Positions 16,200 through 26,067 of a stretch of DNA of 64,000 nt are shown here, piece by piece; within the stretch, counting starts at the first letter, position 1; each line of letters opens with the position of its first letter. The position numbers were made by a program, and so were the translations under genes. A model generated the notes under the pieces. That model saw nothing but the letters and a program-made list of their open reading frames with translations. It was not told the origin of the DNA and did not search any database. The DNA is from Pseudomonas sp. QS1027 (lineage in GTDB: Bacteria; Pseudomonadota; Gammaproteobacteria; Pseudomonadales; Pseudomonadaceae): positions 62,001 through 126,000 of the forward strand of contig NZ_PHSU01000033.1 of the NCBI RefSeq assembly GCF_002814235.1, written 5' to 3'.

Positions 16200-19100
16200 T
16201 CAGTTGTCGTAGCCCAGGTTCGGCGCCAGCCAGCGTTCACTGACGCTCAGCTCCTGGCCCTTGCGCGCGGTGTAGCTTTCGACCTGGTCCTTGTCGATCT
16301 TGCCGACGGCGAAGTACTGCGCCTGCGGATGGGCGAAATACCAGCCGCTGACCGCCGCCGCCGGGAACATCGCGTAGTGCTCGGTGAGGAACACGCCGCT
16401 GTCGCCGGCCTTGCCTTCGCTGGCCGCCGGGTCGAGCAGGGCGAACAGGGTGCCTTTCTCGGTGTGGTCGGGGCAGGCCGGATAACCGGGCGCCGGGCGA
16501 ATACCGCTGTACTGCTCCTTGATCAGCGCGTCATTGTCCAGTTGCTCGTCCTTGGCATAACCCCAGTAGTTTTTCCGCACCTGTTGGTGCAGCCACTCGG
16601 CGCAGGCCTCGGCCAGGCGGTCGGCGAGGGCCTTGACCATGATCGAGTTGTAGTCGTCGCCCTTGTCCTGATAGGCCTTGGCGACTTCTTCGGCGCCGAT
16701 CCCGGCGGTGGTGATAAAGCCGCCCACGTAGTCGGTGAGGCCGCTGTCTTTCGGCGCGACGAAGTCGGCCAGGGAGAAGTTCGGCTTGCCGTCGGTCTTG
16801 ATGATCTGCTGGCGCAGGTGATGCAGCTTGGCTATTGGCTGGCCGTCGGCGCCATAGACTTCCAGGTCATCGTCCTGCACCTGGTTGGCCGGCCAGAAGC
16901 CGAACACCGCGCGGGCGCTGATCAGCTTTTCGTTGATCAGCTTGTCGAGCATTTCCCGGGCATCGGCATAGAGGGCGGTCGCGGCTTCGCCGACCACTTC
17001 GTCTTCGAGGATGCGCGGGAATTTGCCGGCCAGGTCCCAGGAGATAAAGAACGGGGTCCAGTCGATGTATTCGGCCAGGACCTTGAGGTCGATATTGTCC
17101 AGCACTTGGCTGCCGGTGAAGGTCGGTTTGACCGGCTGGTAGGTGCTCCAGTCGAACTGCGGCTTCTTGGCGATAGCCACCGGGTAGCTCAGGCGCTCGG
17201 TACGGGCACTGCGGTTGGCGGTGCGCTCGCGGACCTCGACATATTCCTCGCGGGTTTTCTGGACGAAAGCGGGCTTGAGCTCCTTGGACAGCAACTGGGT
17301 CGCCACGCCGACGGCACGGGAGGCGTCGGTGACATAGATCACCGCATCGTTGCTGTAGCGCGGTTCGATCTTCACCGCGGTGTGGGCCTTGGAGGTGGTC
17401 GCACCACCGATCATCAACGGCAGGTGGAAGTTCTGGCGCTGCATTTCCCGGGCGACATGGACCATTTCATCCAGGGACGGGGTGATCAGGCCGGACAGGC
17501 CGATGATGTCGCACTTCTGCTCCTTGGCCACCTGGAGGATCTTCTCCGCCGGGACCATCACGCCGAGGTCGACGATATCGTAGCCGTTGCAGCCCAGGAC
17601 CACGCCGACGATGTTCTTGCCGATATCGTGGACGTCGCCCTTGACCGTGGCCATGAGGATCTTGCCCTTGGCTTCCGGTTTGTCGCCTTTTTCCAGTTCG
17701 ATGAACGGGATCAGGTGGGCGACCGCCTGCTTCATCACCCGGGCGGATTTCACCACCTGGGGCAGGAACATTTTCCCGGCGCCGAACAGGTCGCCGACGA
17801 TGTTCATGCCGGACATCAGCGGGCCTTCGATCACTTCGATCGGGCGCTTGAAGGACTGGCGCGACTCTTCGGTGTCTTCGACGATGTGGGTGGTGATGCC
17901 CTTGACCAGCGCATGTTCCAGGCGCTTGTTGACCGCCCAGCCACGCCATTCCTCGGTCTCGGCTTCCTTGACACTGCCGTCGCCCTTGTACTTGTCGGCG
18001 ATGGCGAGGAGGGCGTCGGTGCCTTCCGGGGTGCGGTTGAGGACCACGTCCTCGACGGCGTCACGCAGCTCCGCGGGGATCTGGTCGTAGATTTCCAGCT
18101 GGCCGGCGTTGACGATACCCATGCTCAGGCCGTTGCGGATCGCGTACAGCAGGAACACCGAGTGGATCGCCTCGCGCACCGGGTTGTTGCCGCGGAACGA
18201 GAACGACACGTTGGAGACGCCGCCGCTGGTCAGTGCATGGGGCAGTTCGTCACGGATATAGGCGCAGGCATTGATGAAGTCGACGGCGTAGTTGTTGTGT
18301 TCCTCGATGCCGGTGGCGACGGCGAAGATGTTCGGGTCGAAGATGATGTCTTCCGGCGGGAAGCCGACTTCGTTGACCAGGATATCGTAGGAGCGTTTGC
18401 AGATTTCCTTCTTGCGCGCTTCGGTATCGGCCTGGCCGGCCTCGTCGAAGGCCATCACCACCACGGCGGCGCCGTAGCGCTTGCACAGTTTGGCGTGATG
18501 GATGAACTGCTCGACGCCTTCCTTCATGCTGATGGAGTTGACGATGCCCTTGCCCTGGATGCACTTGAGGCCGGCTTCGATCACTTCCCACTTGGAGGAG
18601 TCGATCATGATCGGCACGCGGGAGATATCAGGCTCGCCGGCGATCAGGTTGAGGAAGGTGACCATGGCCTTCTTCGAGTCGAGCATGCCCTCGTCCATGT
18701 TGATGTCGATCACCTGGGCGCCGGCTTCCACCTGCTGCAGGGCGACTTCAAGGGCTTCGGTGTAGTTGTCCTCGCGGATCAACCGGGCGAAACGCGCGGA
18801 ACCGGTGATGTTGGTCCGCTCGCCGACGTTGACGAACAACGACTGGCGATCGATGGTGAACGGCTCCAGGCCGGACAGGCGGCAAGCCTTTGGAATGTCC
18901 GGGATGGCCCGTGGCGCGTAACCGGCAACGGCCTTGGCGATGGCGCCGATATGCGCCGGGGTGGTCCCGCAGCAACCGCCGACGATGTTCAGGAAACCGC
19001 TCTGGGCGAACTCCTCGATGACCTTGGCGGTTTCTTCCGGCAGTTCGTCGTACTCGCCGAATTCGTTCGGCAGGCCGGCGTTGGGGTGCGCGGAAACGTG

Positions 19101-19910
19101 GGTGCCGGCCTTGTTCGACAGCTCTTCCAGATAAGGGCGCAACTCACTGGCGCCGAGGGCGCAGTTCAGGCCCACCGAGATCGGCTTGGCGTGGGCCACG
19201 GAGTTCCAGAAGGCTTCGGTGGTCTGGCCGGACAGGGTCCGGCCGGAGGCATCGGTGATGGTCCCGGAGATCATGATCGGCAGTTCGAAGCCCAGCTCCT
19301 CATACACGCCTTGCACGGCGAAGATCGCCGCCTTGGCGTTGAGGGTGTCGAAGATGGTCTCGATCAGGATCAGGTCGGCGCCGCCTTCGATCAGGCCACG
19401 GGTGGCCTCGGTGTAGTTCTCCACCAGTTCGTCGAAGGTCACGTTGCGGTAGCCGGGGTTGTTCACGTCCGGCGACAGCGAGCAGGTACGGCTGGTCGGG
19501 CCGATCACGCCGGCGACGAAACGTGGCTTGTCCGGGGTCTCCAGGGTTTTGGCGTCGGCCACCTTGCGCGCCAGGCGCGCGCCTTCCACGTTCAGTTCGT
19601 AGGCCAGCCCTTCCATGCCGTAGTCGGCCTGGGACACCTGGGTGGCGTTGAAGGTGTTGGTTTCCAGGATGTCCGCGCCGGCATCCAGGTAGGCCTTCTC
19701 GATCGAGCCGATCACATCCGGACGGGTGATGACCAACAGGTCGTTGTTACCCTTTACGTCGCTGGGCCAGTCGGCGAAACGTTTGCCGCGGTAGTCCTCT
19801 TCCCCGAGCTTGTAGCTCTGGATCATGGTGCCCATGCCGCCATCAAGAATCAGGATGCGTTCTTTGAGAGCTTGCTGGAGAGCGTGTAGGCGAGCACTGC
19901 GATCGGACAT
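16200..19910 (-). CDS. metH: Cobalamin-dependent methionine synthase
   Basis: A 1236-residue enzyme that methylates homocysteine using methyltetrahydrofolate via methylcobalamin. All four modules are visible in order: the homocysteine barrel with zinc-ligand segments (GLNCALGA and VGGCCGTTPAHI), the folate-binding barrel (NVGERTNITGSARF), the B12 module with DVHDIGKN (cobalt-ligand His761) and GLSGLITPSLDEM, and the SAM-dependent reactivation domain (DWTPFFISWDLAGKFP, RPAPGYPACPDH). The length matches the family. The start MSDRSARLH was chosen because the longer open frame upstream adds low-complexity sequence. It is divergent from cti. I see no cobalamin or SAM riboswitch fold in its short leader. 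Confidence 0.97.
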   Translation of the reverse strand: MSDRSARLHALQQALKERILILDGGMGTMIQSYKLGEEDYRGKRFADWPSDVKGNNDLLVITRPDVIGSIEKAYLDAGADILETNTFNATQVSQADYGMEGLAYELNVEGARLARKVADAKTLETPDKPRFVAGVIGPTSRTCSLSPDVNNPGYRNVTFDELVENYTEATRGLIEGGADLILIETIFDTLNAKAAIFAVQGVYEELGFELPIMISGTITDASGRTLSGQTTEAFWNSVAHAKPISVGLNCALGASELRPYLEELSNKAGTHVSAHPNAGLPNEFGEYDELPEETAKVIEEFAQSGFLNIVGGCCGTTPAHIGAIAKAVAGYAPRAIPDIPKACRLSGLEPFTIDRQSLFVNVGERTNITGSARFARLIREDNYTEALEVALQQVEAGAQVIDINMDEGMLDSKKAMVTFLNLIAGEPDISRVPIMIDSSKWEVIEAGLKCIQGKGIVNSISMKEGVEQFIHHAKLCKRYGAAVVVMAFDEAGQADTEARKKEICKRSYDILVNEVGFPPEDIIFDPNIFAVATGIEEHNNYAVDFINACAYIRDELPHALTSGGVSNVSFSFRGNNPVREAIHSVFLLYAIRNGLSMGIVNAGQLEIYDQIPAELRDAVEDVVLNRTPEGTDALLAIADKYKGDGSVKEAETEEWRGWAVNKRLEHALVKGITTHIVEDTEESRQSFKRPIEVIEGPLMSGMNIVGDLFGAGKMFLPQVVKSARVMKQAVAHLIPFIELEKGDKPEAKGKILMATVKGDVHDIGKNIVGVVLGCNGYDIVDLGVMVPAEKILQVAKEQKCDIIGLSGLITPSLDEMVHVAREMQRQNFHLPLMIGGATTSKAHTAVKIEPRYSNDAVIYVTDASRAVGVATQLLSKELKPAFVQKTREEYVEVRERTANRSARTERLSYPVAIAKKPQFDWSTYQPVKPTFTGSQVLDNIDLKVLAEYIDWTPFFISWDLAGKFPRILEDEVVGEAATALYADAREMLDKLINEKLISARAVFGFWPANQVQDDDLEVYGADGQPIAKLHHLRQQIIKTDGKPNFSLADFVAPKDSGLTDYVGGFITTAGIGAEEVAKAYQDKGDDYNSIMVKALADRLAEACAEWLHQQVRKNYWGYAKDEQLDNDALIKEQYSGIRPAPGYPACPDHTEKGTLFALLDPAASEGKAGDSGVFLTEHYAMFPAAAVSGWYFAHPQAQYFAVGKIDKDQVESYTARKGQELSVSERWLAPNLGYDN

Positions 19911-20064
19911 GGGACTACCTGGAAAGACGGATACAGAAGAGCCGCGATAATAGCAAACCTGTGTGCTTTTATAGCCTTCCGGGTTTTCGCATGAATATCG
20001 CTCATGTTGAATGGACGATGACCCTGTAGAATCGATGCGTTTTTTTATTCTCAGGACCAGGGTC

Positions 20065-22356
20065 ATGCCTTACCGCTTTATCAGCGCTTTCCTACTGCTA
20101 ATGCTCAGCGCTGTCACTCAGGCGCAAGGTCTGGCTCCGGCGATTTCCTATACCCGCGACATTCAACCGATCTTCACCGAGAAGTGCGTGGCCTGCCATG
20201 CCTGCTACGATGCAGCTTGCCAGCTCAATCTGGGCAGTGCCGAAGGCGCGGCGCGCGGCGGCTCGAAGATCCCGGTGTACAACGGCGACCGGAGCGAGGC
20301 TTCCGAGCCCACCCGCCTGTATATCGACGGGCATACCCCGCGCCAATGGCAGCAGAAGCAGTTCTACTCCGTGCTGGATGCCCAGGGCAGCCAGGCGGCG
20401 CTGATGGCGCGCATGCTCGAACTGGGCCATCGGGCGCCGCTGACGCCCAATGCCAAGCTGCCGGAAGACATTGTGCTGGGCCTGAACCGCGAGAATATGT
20501 GCCCGATGCCCGGCGAGTTCGACGCCTATGCCGGTGCCCACCCGAAAGAGGGCATGCCCCTGGCGGTGACCGGGCTGACCGACCAGCAGTACCAGACGCT
20601 GCAGCGCTGGCTGGCCTCCGGCGCGCCGATGGACGAGCAGGCCCTGGCACCGAACGCGAAGGAATCGTGGCAGATCGCCCAATGGGAAAACCTGCTCAAC
20701 GCCCCGGGGGCGCGGGAAAGCCTGGTGGCGCGCTGGCTCTATGAGCACTGGTTCCTCGCGCACATCTATTTCGACGGCGGCGAGTCGGGGCACTTCTTCC
20801 AATGGGTGCGTTCGCGCACGCCGAGCGGCCAGCCCATCGACCTGATCAACACCCGCCGGCCGAACGATGACCCGGGCGTCCAGGTGTATTACCGGTTATG
20901 GCCGGTGCAGGGCGTGATCGTGCACAAGACCCATATCACCTATGCCCTGAGCGCGGCGAAGATGGCTCGGATCAAGACCCTGTTCTACAGCGGCAACTGG
21001 CAGGTCACGGCCTTGCCGGGCTACGGCCCGCGGCGCCGGGCCAACCCGTTCGAGACCTTCGAGGCGATTCCGGCGGCGGCGCGTTATCAGTTCATGCTCG
21101 ATAACGCCGAGTACTTCGTCGATACCTTTATCCGGGGGCCGGTCTGTCGCGGGCAGATTGCCACCGATGTGATTCGCGACAACTTCTGGGCGTTTTTCCA
21201 GGCGCCGGAACATGACCTGTACATCACCGACCCGAGTTATCGCGGTGCGGCGACACCGCTGCTGGCGATGCCCGGGCAGATCGACGATGTCGGCAGCGTG
21301 CTGAGCCTGTGGCTGGCCTATCGCGACAAGCGCAACGAGTATGAAGCCTTGCGCCGGGACGCCTACGCCAATGTCCGGGCGCCGAGCTGGTCGAGCCTGT
21401 GGGCCGGCAACGACAATGCGCTGCTGAGCATTTTCCGTCATTTCGACAGCGCCACGGTCAGCAAGGGCCTGATCGGTGAGGTGCCGCAGACCATGTGGCT
21501 GTTCGACTACCCGTTGCTGGAGCGCACCTATTACCAGTTGGCGGTGAATTTCGACGTGTTCGGCAATGTCTCGCACCAGGCGCAGACGCGGCTGTATTTC
21601 GACCTGATCCGCAACGGCGCCGAGCAGAATTTCCTGCGCCTGATGCCGGCGGATTCCCGCGACGCCTATCTCGACGACTGGTACCAGAACAGCGGCAAGA
21701 TCAAGATGTGGCTGGACTATGAGCGTATCGACGACAGCAAGCCGAGTGCCCTGAAACTCGATGAAAAGGACCCCAAGCGCGACTTCGCCCGGCAGTTGCT
21801 GCTGCGCTATGGCGATCTCAATGCCCATCCGGACCCGATCAATCGCTGTGACGGCGCCTACTGTTCACGGCCGAATATCACCCCGGGATTGCAGGAGGCC
21901 GAACAGTCCCTGAGTCGCCTGACCTCGCGCCCGGCGGCCGGGCTCAAGGTCATCGACCAGTTGCCGGAAGCGACGATGCTGCGCATCGAGACCCGCGACG
22001 GCAAGCGCGAGATCTACAGCCTGCTGCGCAACCGTGCCCACAGCAATGTGGCCTTTATGTTGGGCGAGGCTTATCGCTATCAGCCGGGCCTGGATACCTT
22101 GACCATTTACCCGGGCGTGCTGAGCAGCTACCCGAACTTCATGTTCAATGTTCCGGCCGATCAAGTGCCGGCGTTTGTCGACGCCATGGAGCAGGCCAAG
22201 GACGCCGCCGGGTTCGAGCAGATCGTCCAGCGCTGGGGGATTCGTCGCAGTCATCCGCTGTTCTGGCAGTATTTCCATGACCTGACGACCTATCTGAAGG
22301 AAACCGACCCGGTCAACGCGGGTGTGCTGGATATGAACCGCTACGAGAACCTTTGA
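20065..22356 (+). CDS. cti: Cis/trans fatty acid isomerase, haem c type
   Basis: A 763-residue periplasmic enzyme that converts cis to trans unsaturated membrane fatty acids during solvent or heat stress in Pseudomonas and Vibrio. The N-terminus MPYRFISAFLLLMLSAVTQAQ is a signal peptide. The haem-attachment motif CVACH occurs at residues 41-45 of the precursor, followed by further C/H residues. The rest of the length and composition matches Cti proteins (about 760-770 residues). The start with AGGACCAGGGTC upstream is preferred over an ATG 18 codons earlier that would spoil the signal peptide. It converges closely on the AraC gene (9 bases between stops). Confidence 0.93.
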   Translation: MPYRFISAFLLLMLSAVTQAQGLAPAISYTRDIQPIFTEKCVACHACYDAACQLNLGSAEGAARGGSKIPVYNGDRSEASEPTRLYIDGHTPRQWQQKQFYSVLDAQGSQAALMARMLELGHRAPLTPNAKLPEDIVLGLNRENMCPMPGEFDAYAGAHPKEGMPLAVTGLTDQQYQTLQRWLASGAPMDEQALAPNAKESWQIAQWENLLNAPGARESLVARWLYEHWFLAHIYFDGGESGHFFQWVRSRTPSGQPIDLINTRRPNDDPGVQVYYRLWPVQGVIVHKTHITYALSAAKMARIKTLFYSGNWQVTALPGYGPRRRANPFETFEAIPAAARYQFMLDNAEYFVDTFIRGPVCRGQIATDVIRDNFWAFFQAPEHDLYITDPSYRGAATPLLAMPGQIDDVGSVLSLWLAYRDKRNEYEALRRDAYANVRAPSWSSLWAGNDNALLSIFRHFDSATVSKGLIGEVPQTMWLFDYPLLERTYYQLAVNFDVFGNVSHQAQTRLYFDLIRNGAEQNFLRLMPADSRDAYLDDWYQNSGKIKMWLDYERIDDSKPSALKLDEKDPKRDFARQLLLRYGDLNAHPDPINRCDGAYCSRPNITPGLQEAEQSLSRLTSRPAAGLKVIDQLPEATMLRIETRDGKREIYSLLRNRAHSNVAFMLGEAYRYQPGLDTLTIYPGVLSSYPNFMFNVPADQVPAFVDAMEQAKDAAGFEQIVQRWGIRRSHPLFWQYFHDLTTYLKETDPVNAGVLDMNRYENL

Positions 22357-22365
22357 GGGTCGGGG

Positions 22366-23130
22366 TCACTGGAAATAGCGACTGGGGGATTCGCCCAGCG
22401 CGCGGCGGAATACCGTGGCAAAGGCGCTCGGACTGCTGTAGCCGAGTTCCGTGGCCACCCGCGTCACCGACTCGCCGTTGCCCAGGCGGACGATCGCCGC
22501 CAGCAGGCAGGCCTGTTGGCGCCATTCGACGAAGCTGACACCGGTGTGCTGGCGGAACAGCCGGGTGAAGGTGCGCCGGCTCATGCCTGCGTCTTGGGCC
22601 ATCTCGTCGATAGCGATTTCCAGGGACGGCTGGTCCAGCAGCCGACGGCAGATCTTCGCCAGGCGCGGCTCCCTGGGGAGCGGGGCGTTCAGTGCCAGCT
22701 TGGGCATCCGGGCGATCTCGTGGAGCAACAGGCCCAGCAGGTACTCATCGCGCTCGCCGAGGGCGGTCGGGACCTGCGCCGCCTGCTCAAGCAACTGCCG
22801 CAGCAGCTCGGAAACCCCCAGTACCTGGCAGTCTTCGGCCAGCGCCAGGCGTTGCTGGGCGGTCGGTAGGACATAGGCGTTGAGCATGGTCACCGGGCCG
22901 CGCATGCACATGGCATGTGGGAGCCCGGCCGGAACCCAGATGGCGCGACCCGGCGGCACGACCCAGTCGCCCTGGTCGGTAAAGACCGTGATGACCCCGC
23001 ACGCCGCATAGGCGAACTGACCGCGTTCGTGGCGATGGTGGTCGAAGCCCCGGCCGTCGGCGTAGTCGTGGCGGGTGACGACCACTTCGCATGAGGTGCT
23101 TGGATAAAAGTCGGCGGTGAAAATAGGCAT
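22366..23130 (-). CDS. AraC-family transcriptional regulator with cupin sensor domain
   Basis: A 254-residue regulator. The N-terminal cupin includes HHRHERGQFAYAACGVITVFTDQGDWVVPPGRAIWVPAGLPH, a likely small-molecule sensor. The C-terminal pair of helix-turn-helix motifs (IDEMAQDAGMSRRTFTRLFRQHTGVSFVEWRQQ and ESVTRVATELGYSSPSAFATVFRRALG) is of the AraC type. It is divergent from the EamA transporter gene, so it probably controls that exporter in response to an intracellular compound. This is the usual arrangement for such pairs, but the effector is not known. Confidence 0.9.
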   Translation of the reverse strand: MPIFTADFYPSTSCEVVVTRHDYADGRGFDHHRHERGQFAYAACGVITVFTDQGDWVVPPGRAIWVPAGLPHAMCMRGPVTMLNAYVLPTAQQRLALAEDCQVLGVSELLRQLLEQAAQVPTALGERDEYLLGLLLHEIARMPKLALNAPLPREPRLAKICRRLLDQPSLEIAIDEMAQDAGMSRRTFTRLFRQHTGVSFVEWRQQACLLAAIVRLGNGESVTRVATELGYSSPSAFATVFRRALGESPSRYFQ

Positions 23131-23245
23131 GGCCCATTTTTAATTTGAATTGACCTTCAATTGCAAGCGGGCCATCACTTGCAACGGCAAAGTAATCGGG
23201 TACCGGCGAGTCGTATCGCCGGGCCTGACCCTTCGGATCTTTGCC

Positions 23246-24124
23246 ATGCAGAAAAAACACCTGTTGCTCGCCGTGCTGGTCACGGCTGTCTGGGGCTTGA
23301 ACTTCCCCATCACCAAGCTGGGCTTGAGCCATATCGACCCGCTGCTGCTGACGGCGCTGCGCTTTACCCTGGCCGCTCTGCCATGGGTGTTTTTCATTCG
23401 CCGGCCACAAGTGGCGATGTCCTGGATCGCCGCGTACGGGATGATTTTCGGGGTCGCCATGTGGGGGCTGATCAATTTCGGCATCAGCCTGGGGGTTCCC
23501 CCCGGAACGGCGGCGTTGCTGATCCAGACCAGTGCCTTCTTCACCCTGGGCTGGGGCGTGCTGCTGTTTCGCGAGTCGTTGAGCCGGCCTCAACTGCTCG
23601 GCGCGCTGCTGGCGGCCGTGGGCCTGGCCTGCGTGTTGCGCGACAACCCGGCGGGCGAGAGCCGGGCCGGGTTGCTGCTGATCGTGCTCAGCGCCGTCGC
23701 CTGGAGCCTGGGCAATGTGCTGATCAAGCTGTCCCGGGTCAAAGAGGTGTTTGCCTTCGTGGTCTGGGCCAGCCTGTTCGCGCCGCTGCCGCTGTTCCTG
23801 CTCACCTGGCTCAAGCATGGCGCGGCGCCCTTTGTCGCACTGCCGGATCAGTTGGGCCCGGGCCTGTTGTTATCCCTGGCATTCCAGGTCTACGGCGCTA
23901 CACACCTGTGTTATTGGGGCTGGAATCTGCTGTTGCGCGAGTATCCGCTGTCGCGGGTAGCGCCACTGTCCCTGTTGATTCCGGTATTTGCCATCCTCGG
24001 CTCGATGCTGCTGCTCGGCGCCTGGCCGAGCCCGGCGGGCTGGATCGCCAGTGCGCTGATTTTCTCGGCATTGCTGGTGGGGGCGATCCGCTGGCGACCG
24101 CTGCTTTCCCGACAAAAATACTAG
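23246..24124 (+). CDS. EamA/DMT-family transporter
   Basis: A 292-residue inner-membrane protein with about ten hydrophobic segments in two homologous halves of the EamA (drug/metabolite exporter) type. Characteristic pieces are AVLVTAVWGLNFPITKLGL at the start of the first half and AWSLGNVLIKLSRVKEVFAFVVWASLF in the second, ending RWRPLLSRQKY. Members export amino acids or other metabolites. The start MQKKHLL was chosen over an upstream in-frame ATG because it begins directly at the first helix. It is divergent from the AraC gene, and is likely its target. Confidence 0.9.
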   Translation: MQKKHLLLAVLVTAVWGLNFPITKLGLSHIDPLLLTALRFTLAALPWVFFIRRPQVAMSWIAAYGMIFGVAMWGLINFGISLGVPPGTAALLIQTSAFFTLGWGVLLFRESLSRPQLLGALLAAVGLACVLRDNPAGESRAGLLLIVLSAVAWSLGNVLIKLSRVKEVFAFVVWASLFAPLPLFLLTWLKHGAAPFVALPDQLGPGLLLSLAFQVYGATHLCYWGWNLLLREYPLSRVAPLSLLIPVFAILGSMLLLGAWPSPAGWIASALIFSALLVGAIRWRPLLSRQKY

Positions 24125-24181
24125 GACTTTGTCCGGCGGCCCGATTGGCGTAAACTGGCGGCAAGTCTGTGAGGAGATTCC

Positions 24182-24766
24182 ATGAGCGCCATAACCATTA
24201 CCGATGCTGCCCACGATTATCTGGCTGATCTGCTGTCGAAGCAGAACACCCCGGGGATCGGCATCCGCGTTTTCATTACCCAGCCGGGTACCCAGTACGC
24301 CGAAACCTGCATTGCCTACTGCAAGCCGGGTGAAGAAAAGCCTGAAGACACCGCGCTGGGGCTGAAAAGCTTCACCGCGTGGATCGATTCCTTCAGCGAA
24401 GCCTTCCTCGATGATGCCGTGGTCGATTACGCCACCGACCGTATGGGCGGCCAGCTGACCATCAAGGCGCCAAACGCCAAGGTGCCGATGGTCAATGCCG
24501 ACAGCCCGGTCAACGAGCGTATCAACTACTACCTGCAAACCGAAATCAACCCGGGGCTGGCCAGCCACGGCGGTCAGGTCAGCCTGATCGAGGTGGTTGA
24601 AGACGGCATTGCCGTGTTGCAGTTCGGTGGCGGTTGCCAGGGCTGCGGCCAGGCCGACGTGACCTTGCGCGAAGGCATCGAGCGTACCTTGCTCGAGCGG
24701 ATTCCCGAGCTCAAGGGCGTACGTGATGTCACTGACCATACGCAGAAAGAAAACGCCTACTACTGA
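24182..24766 (+). CDS. nfuA: Fe-S cluster carrier protein NfuA
   Basis: A 194-residue carrier with an N-terminal A-type-like domain (lacking the three A-type cysteines) and a C-terminal Nfu domain holding the cluster-ligand pair Cys152 and Cys155 (GGCQGCGQ), as in the enteric protein. It accepts and delivers 4Fe-4S clusters to client enzymes under oxidative or iron stress. ATG is preceded by GAGGAG 5-7 bases upstream. A strong bidirectional terminator follows. Confidence 0.97.
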   Translation: MSAITITDAAHDYLADLLSKQNTPGIGIRVFITQPGTQYAETCIAYCKPGEEKPEDTALGLKSFTAWIDSFSEAFLDDAVVDYATDRMGGQLTIKAPNAKVPMVNADSPVNERINYYLQTEINPGLASHGGQVSLIEVVEDGIAVLQFGGGCQGCGQADVTLREGIERTLLERIPELKGVRDVTDHTQKENAYY

Positions 24767-24802
24767 GTTCGGTAGCAGGGCGTTCGCTGCGTCCGGTTGG
24801 AT

Positions 24803-24833
24803 AAAAAACGGTGCCCGTGAGCACCGTTTTTTT
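24803..24833. terminator. Bidirectional intrinsic terminator between nfuA and the Nudix gene
   Basis: CGGTGC and GCACCG form the stem with loop CCGTGA. It is flanked by AAAAAA on the left and TTTTTTT on the right, so both nfuA (plus) and the convergent Nudix gene (minus) can terminate here. Confidence 0.9.
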
Positions 24834-24844
24834 ATGGAGGCGAT

Positions 24845-25270
24845 TCAGCGGGCTGTATTCTCCAGGTAATCACGCAAGCGCTCCTGCAGATAAGGCACAC
24901 CCAGCGGGTGCTCCAGATACTCGGCAATCGACATCATTCGCCAATACTGGCCTTCGTCACCAAACCGGATCGCCTCGATTTCCTCGCGGCTCAGTTGCCC
25001 CACCAGAAACCACGAATGGGTATTGGGTTGGGTGACACTGGGATAACGCCGCGCCCATTCGATGCGCTCAGCGCCGATACGCAGGGAAAACTCCTCGTCC
25101 AGCTCCCGCAACGCGCATTCGCTCGGGGTTTCCTCGCCCTCACGACCGCCGCCGGCAAAGTCCCAGTGCCCGGGATAGGGAATGCTGTCCTTCATGTCAC
25201 GCAGATAGGTCAGCAGCTCATCGCCGCAGAGCAGGGCCAGCTTGGCGCCGGAGAACAATGGTTCGGACAT
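24845..25270 (-). CDS. Nudix hydrolase
   Basis: A 141-residue pyrophosphohydrolase. The Nudix box is present as GGREGEETPSECALRELDEEFSL; the usual Gly near its end is Ser. The substrate (a nucleoside diphosphate derivative) is not identifiable. The start MSEPLF is preferred because GGGGGA lies 7 bases upstream; an in-frame ATG 14 codons earlier would overlap cobM and has no clear ribosome-binding site. With the chosen start the gene follows cobM by 19 bases on the same strand. Confidence 0.85.
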   Translation of the reverse strand: MSEPLFSGAKLALLCGDELLTYLRDMKDSIPYPGHWDFAGGGREGEETPSECALRELDEEFSLRIGAERIEWARRYPSVTQPNTHSWFLVGQLSREEIEAIRFGDEGQYWRMMSIAEYLEHPLGVPYLQERLRDYLENTAR

Positions 25271-25289
25271 CGGGTTATCCCCCGGGTGA

Positions 25290-26036
25290 TCACGGTCGAT
25301 AAAGGTGGGCATGGCCGGCCCGATACAGCGAAGACTCGCTGAAGTGGTCGCTGCCCAAAACGCGTCCCACCAGGATCAAGGCCGTGCGACGAAAGCCCTT
25401 GGCTTCGACCTTGGCCAGAATATCCGCGAGCGTCCCTTGCACCCAGTCCTGATCGGGCCAGGTCGCGCGATGGATCACCGCGATCGGGCAGTCCGCGCCG
25501 TAATGCGGCAGCAGCTCTTCGATGATTTTAGCCAGGTGCTTGACCCCCAGGTGAATCGCCATGGTTGCCTGGTGCTGGGCCAGGCTGGCCAACTCTTCGC
25601 CGGCCGGCATCGCGGTCTTGTCGGCATAACGGGTCAGGATCACGCTTTGGGAAATATCCGGCAGCGTCAGCTCGGCGCCGAGCAAGGCCGCGCAGGCGGC
25701 GGTCGCGGTCACGCCGGGGACGATTTCACAGGCGATGCCCAGTTCGCGCAGGGGGCGGATCTGTTCGCCGATGGCGCCGTAGAGCGACGGATCCCCCGAA
25801 TGCACCCGCGCCACATCCTGGCCCAGGGCGTCGGCGGCCTTGATCAGGTCGATGATCTGTTCCAGGTGCAATTCGGCGCTGTTGACCACCTGGCTGGCGC
25901 AGTGGCCTTGCAGGACGGCTTCAGGTACCAGGGAGCCGGCATAGATGATTACCGGGCAACTGCGGATCAGGCGTTGGCCCTTGACGGTAATGAGTTCCGG
26001 GTCGCCGGGGCCGGCGCCGATGAAATAGACGGTCAT
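25290..26036 (-). CDS. cobM: Precorrin-4 C11-methyltransferase
   Basis: A 248-residue SAM-dependent tetrapyrrole methylase acting in the aerobic cobalamin pathway, converting precorrin-4 to precorrin-5 by methylating C11. The family motifs are VYFIGAGPGDPELITVKG at the N-terminus, YAGSLV, VARVHSGDPSLYGAIGEQ and EIVPGVTATAACAALLGAELTLPDISQSVILTR, all typical of CobM/CbiF. The start MTVYFIG was chosen over an upstream ATG because it begins directly at the fold. It follows cobE by 60 bases, the gap holding a palindrome. Its product feeds the cobalamin needed by metH in this same window. Confidence 0.95.
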   Translation of the reverse strand: MTVYFIGAGPGDPELITVKGQRLIRSCPVIIYAGSLVPEAVLQGHCASQVVNSAELHLEQIIDLIKAADALGQDVARVHSGDPSLYGAIGEQIRPLRELGIACEIVPGVTATAACAALLGAELTLPDISQSVILTRYADKTAMPAGEELASLAQHQATMAIHLGVKHLAKIIEELLPHYGADCPIAVIHRATWPDQDWVQGTLADILAKVEAKGFRRTALILVGRVLGSDHFSESSLYRAGHAHLYRP

Positions 26037-26067
26037 GACACTCTCTGAACGGCTGTACAAGGCCTCA

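Noticed and set aside
16173..19889. 1238-codon open frame on the plus strand opposite metH
   Set aside because: It is an antisense shadow of a high-GC gene; composition is biased (Val, Asp, Gly-rich without domains) and metH on the minus strand has all four expected modules.
19911..20064. Possible cobalamin or SAM riboswitch upstream of metH
   Set aside because: The leader is too short for a cobalamin riboswitch and shows no B12-box-like core.
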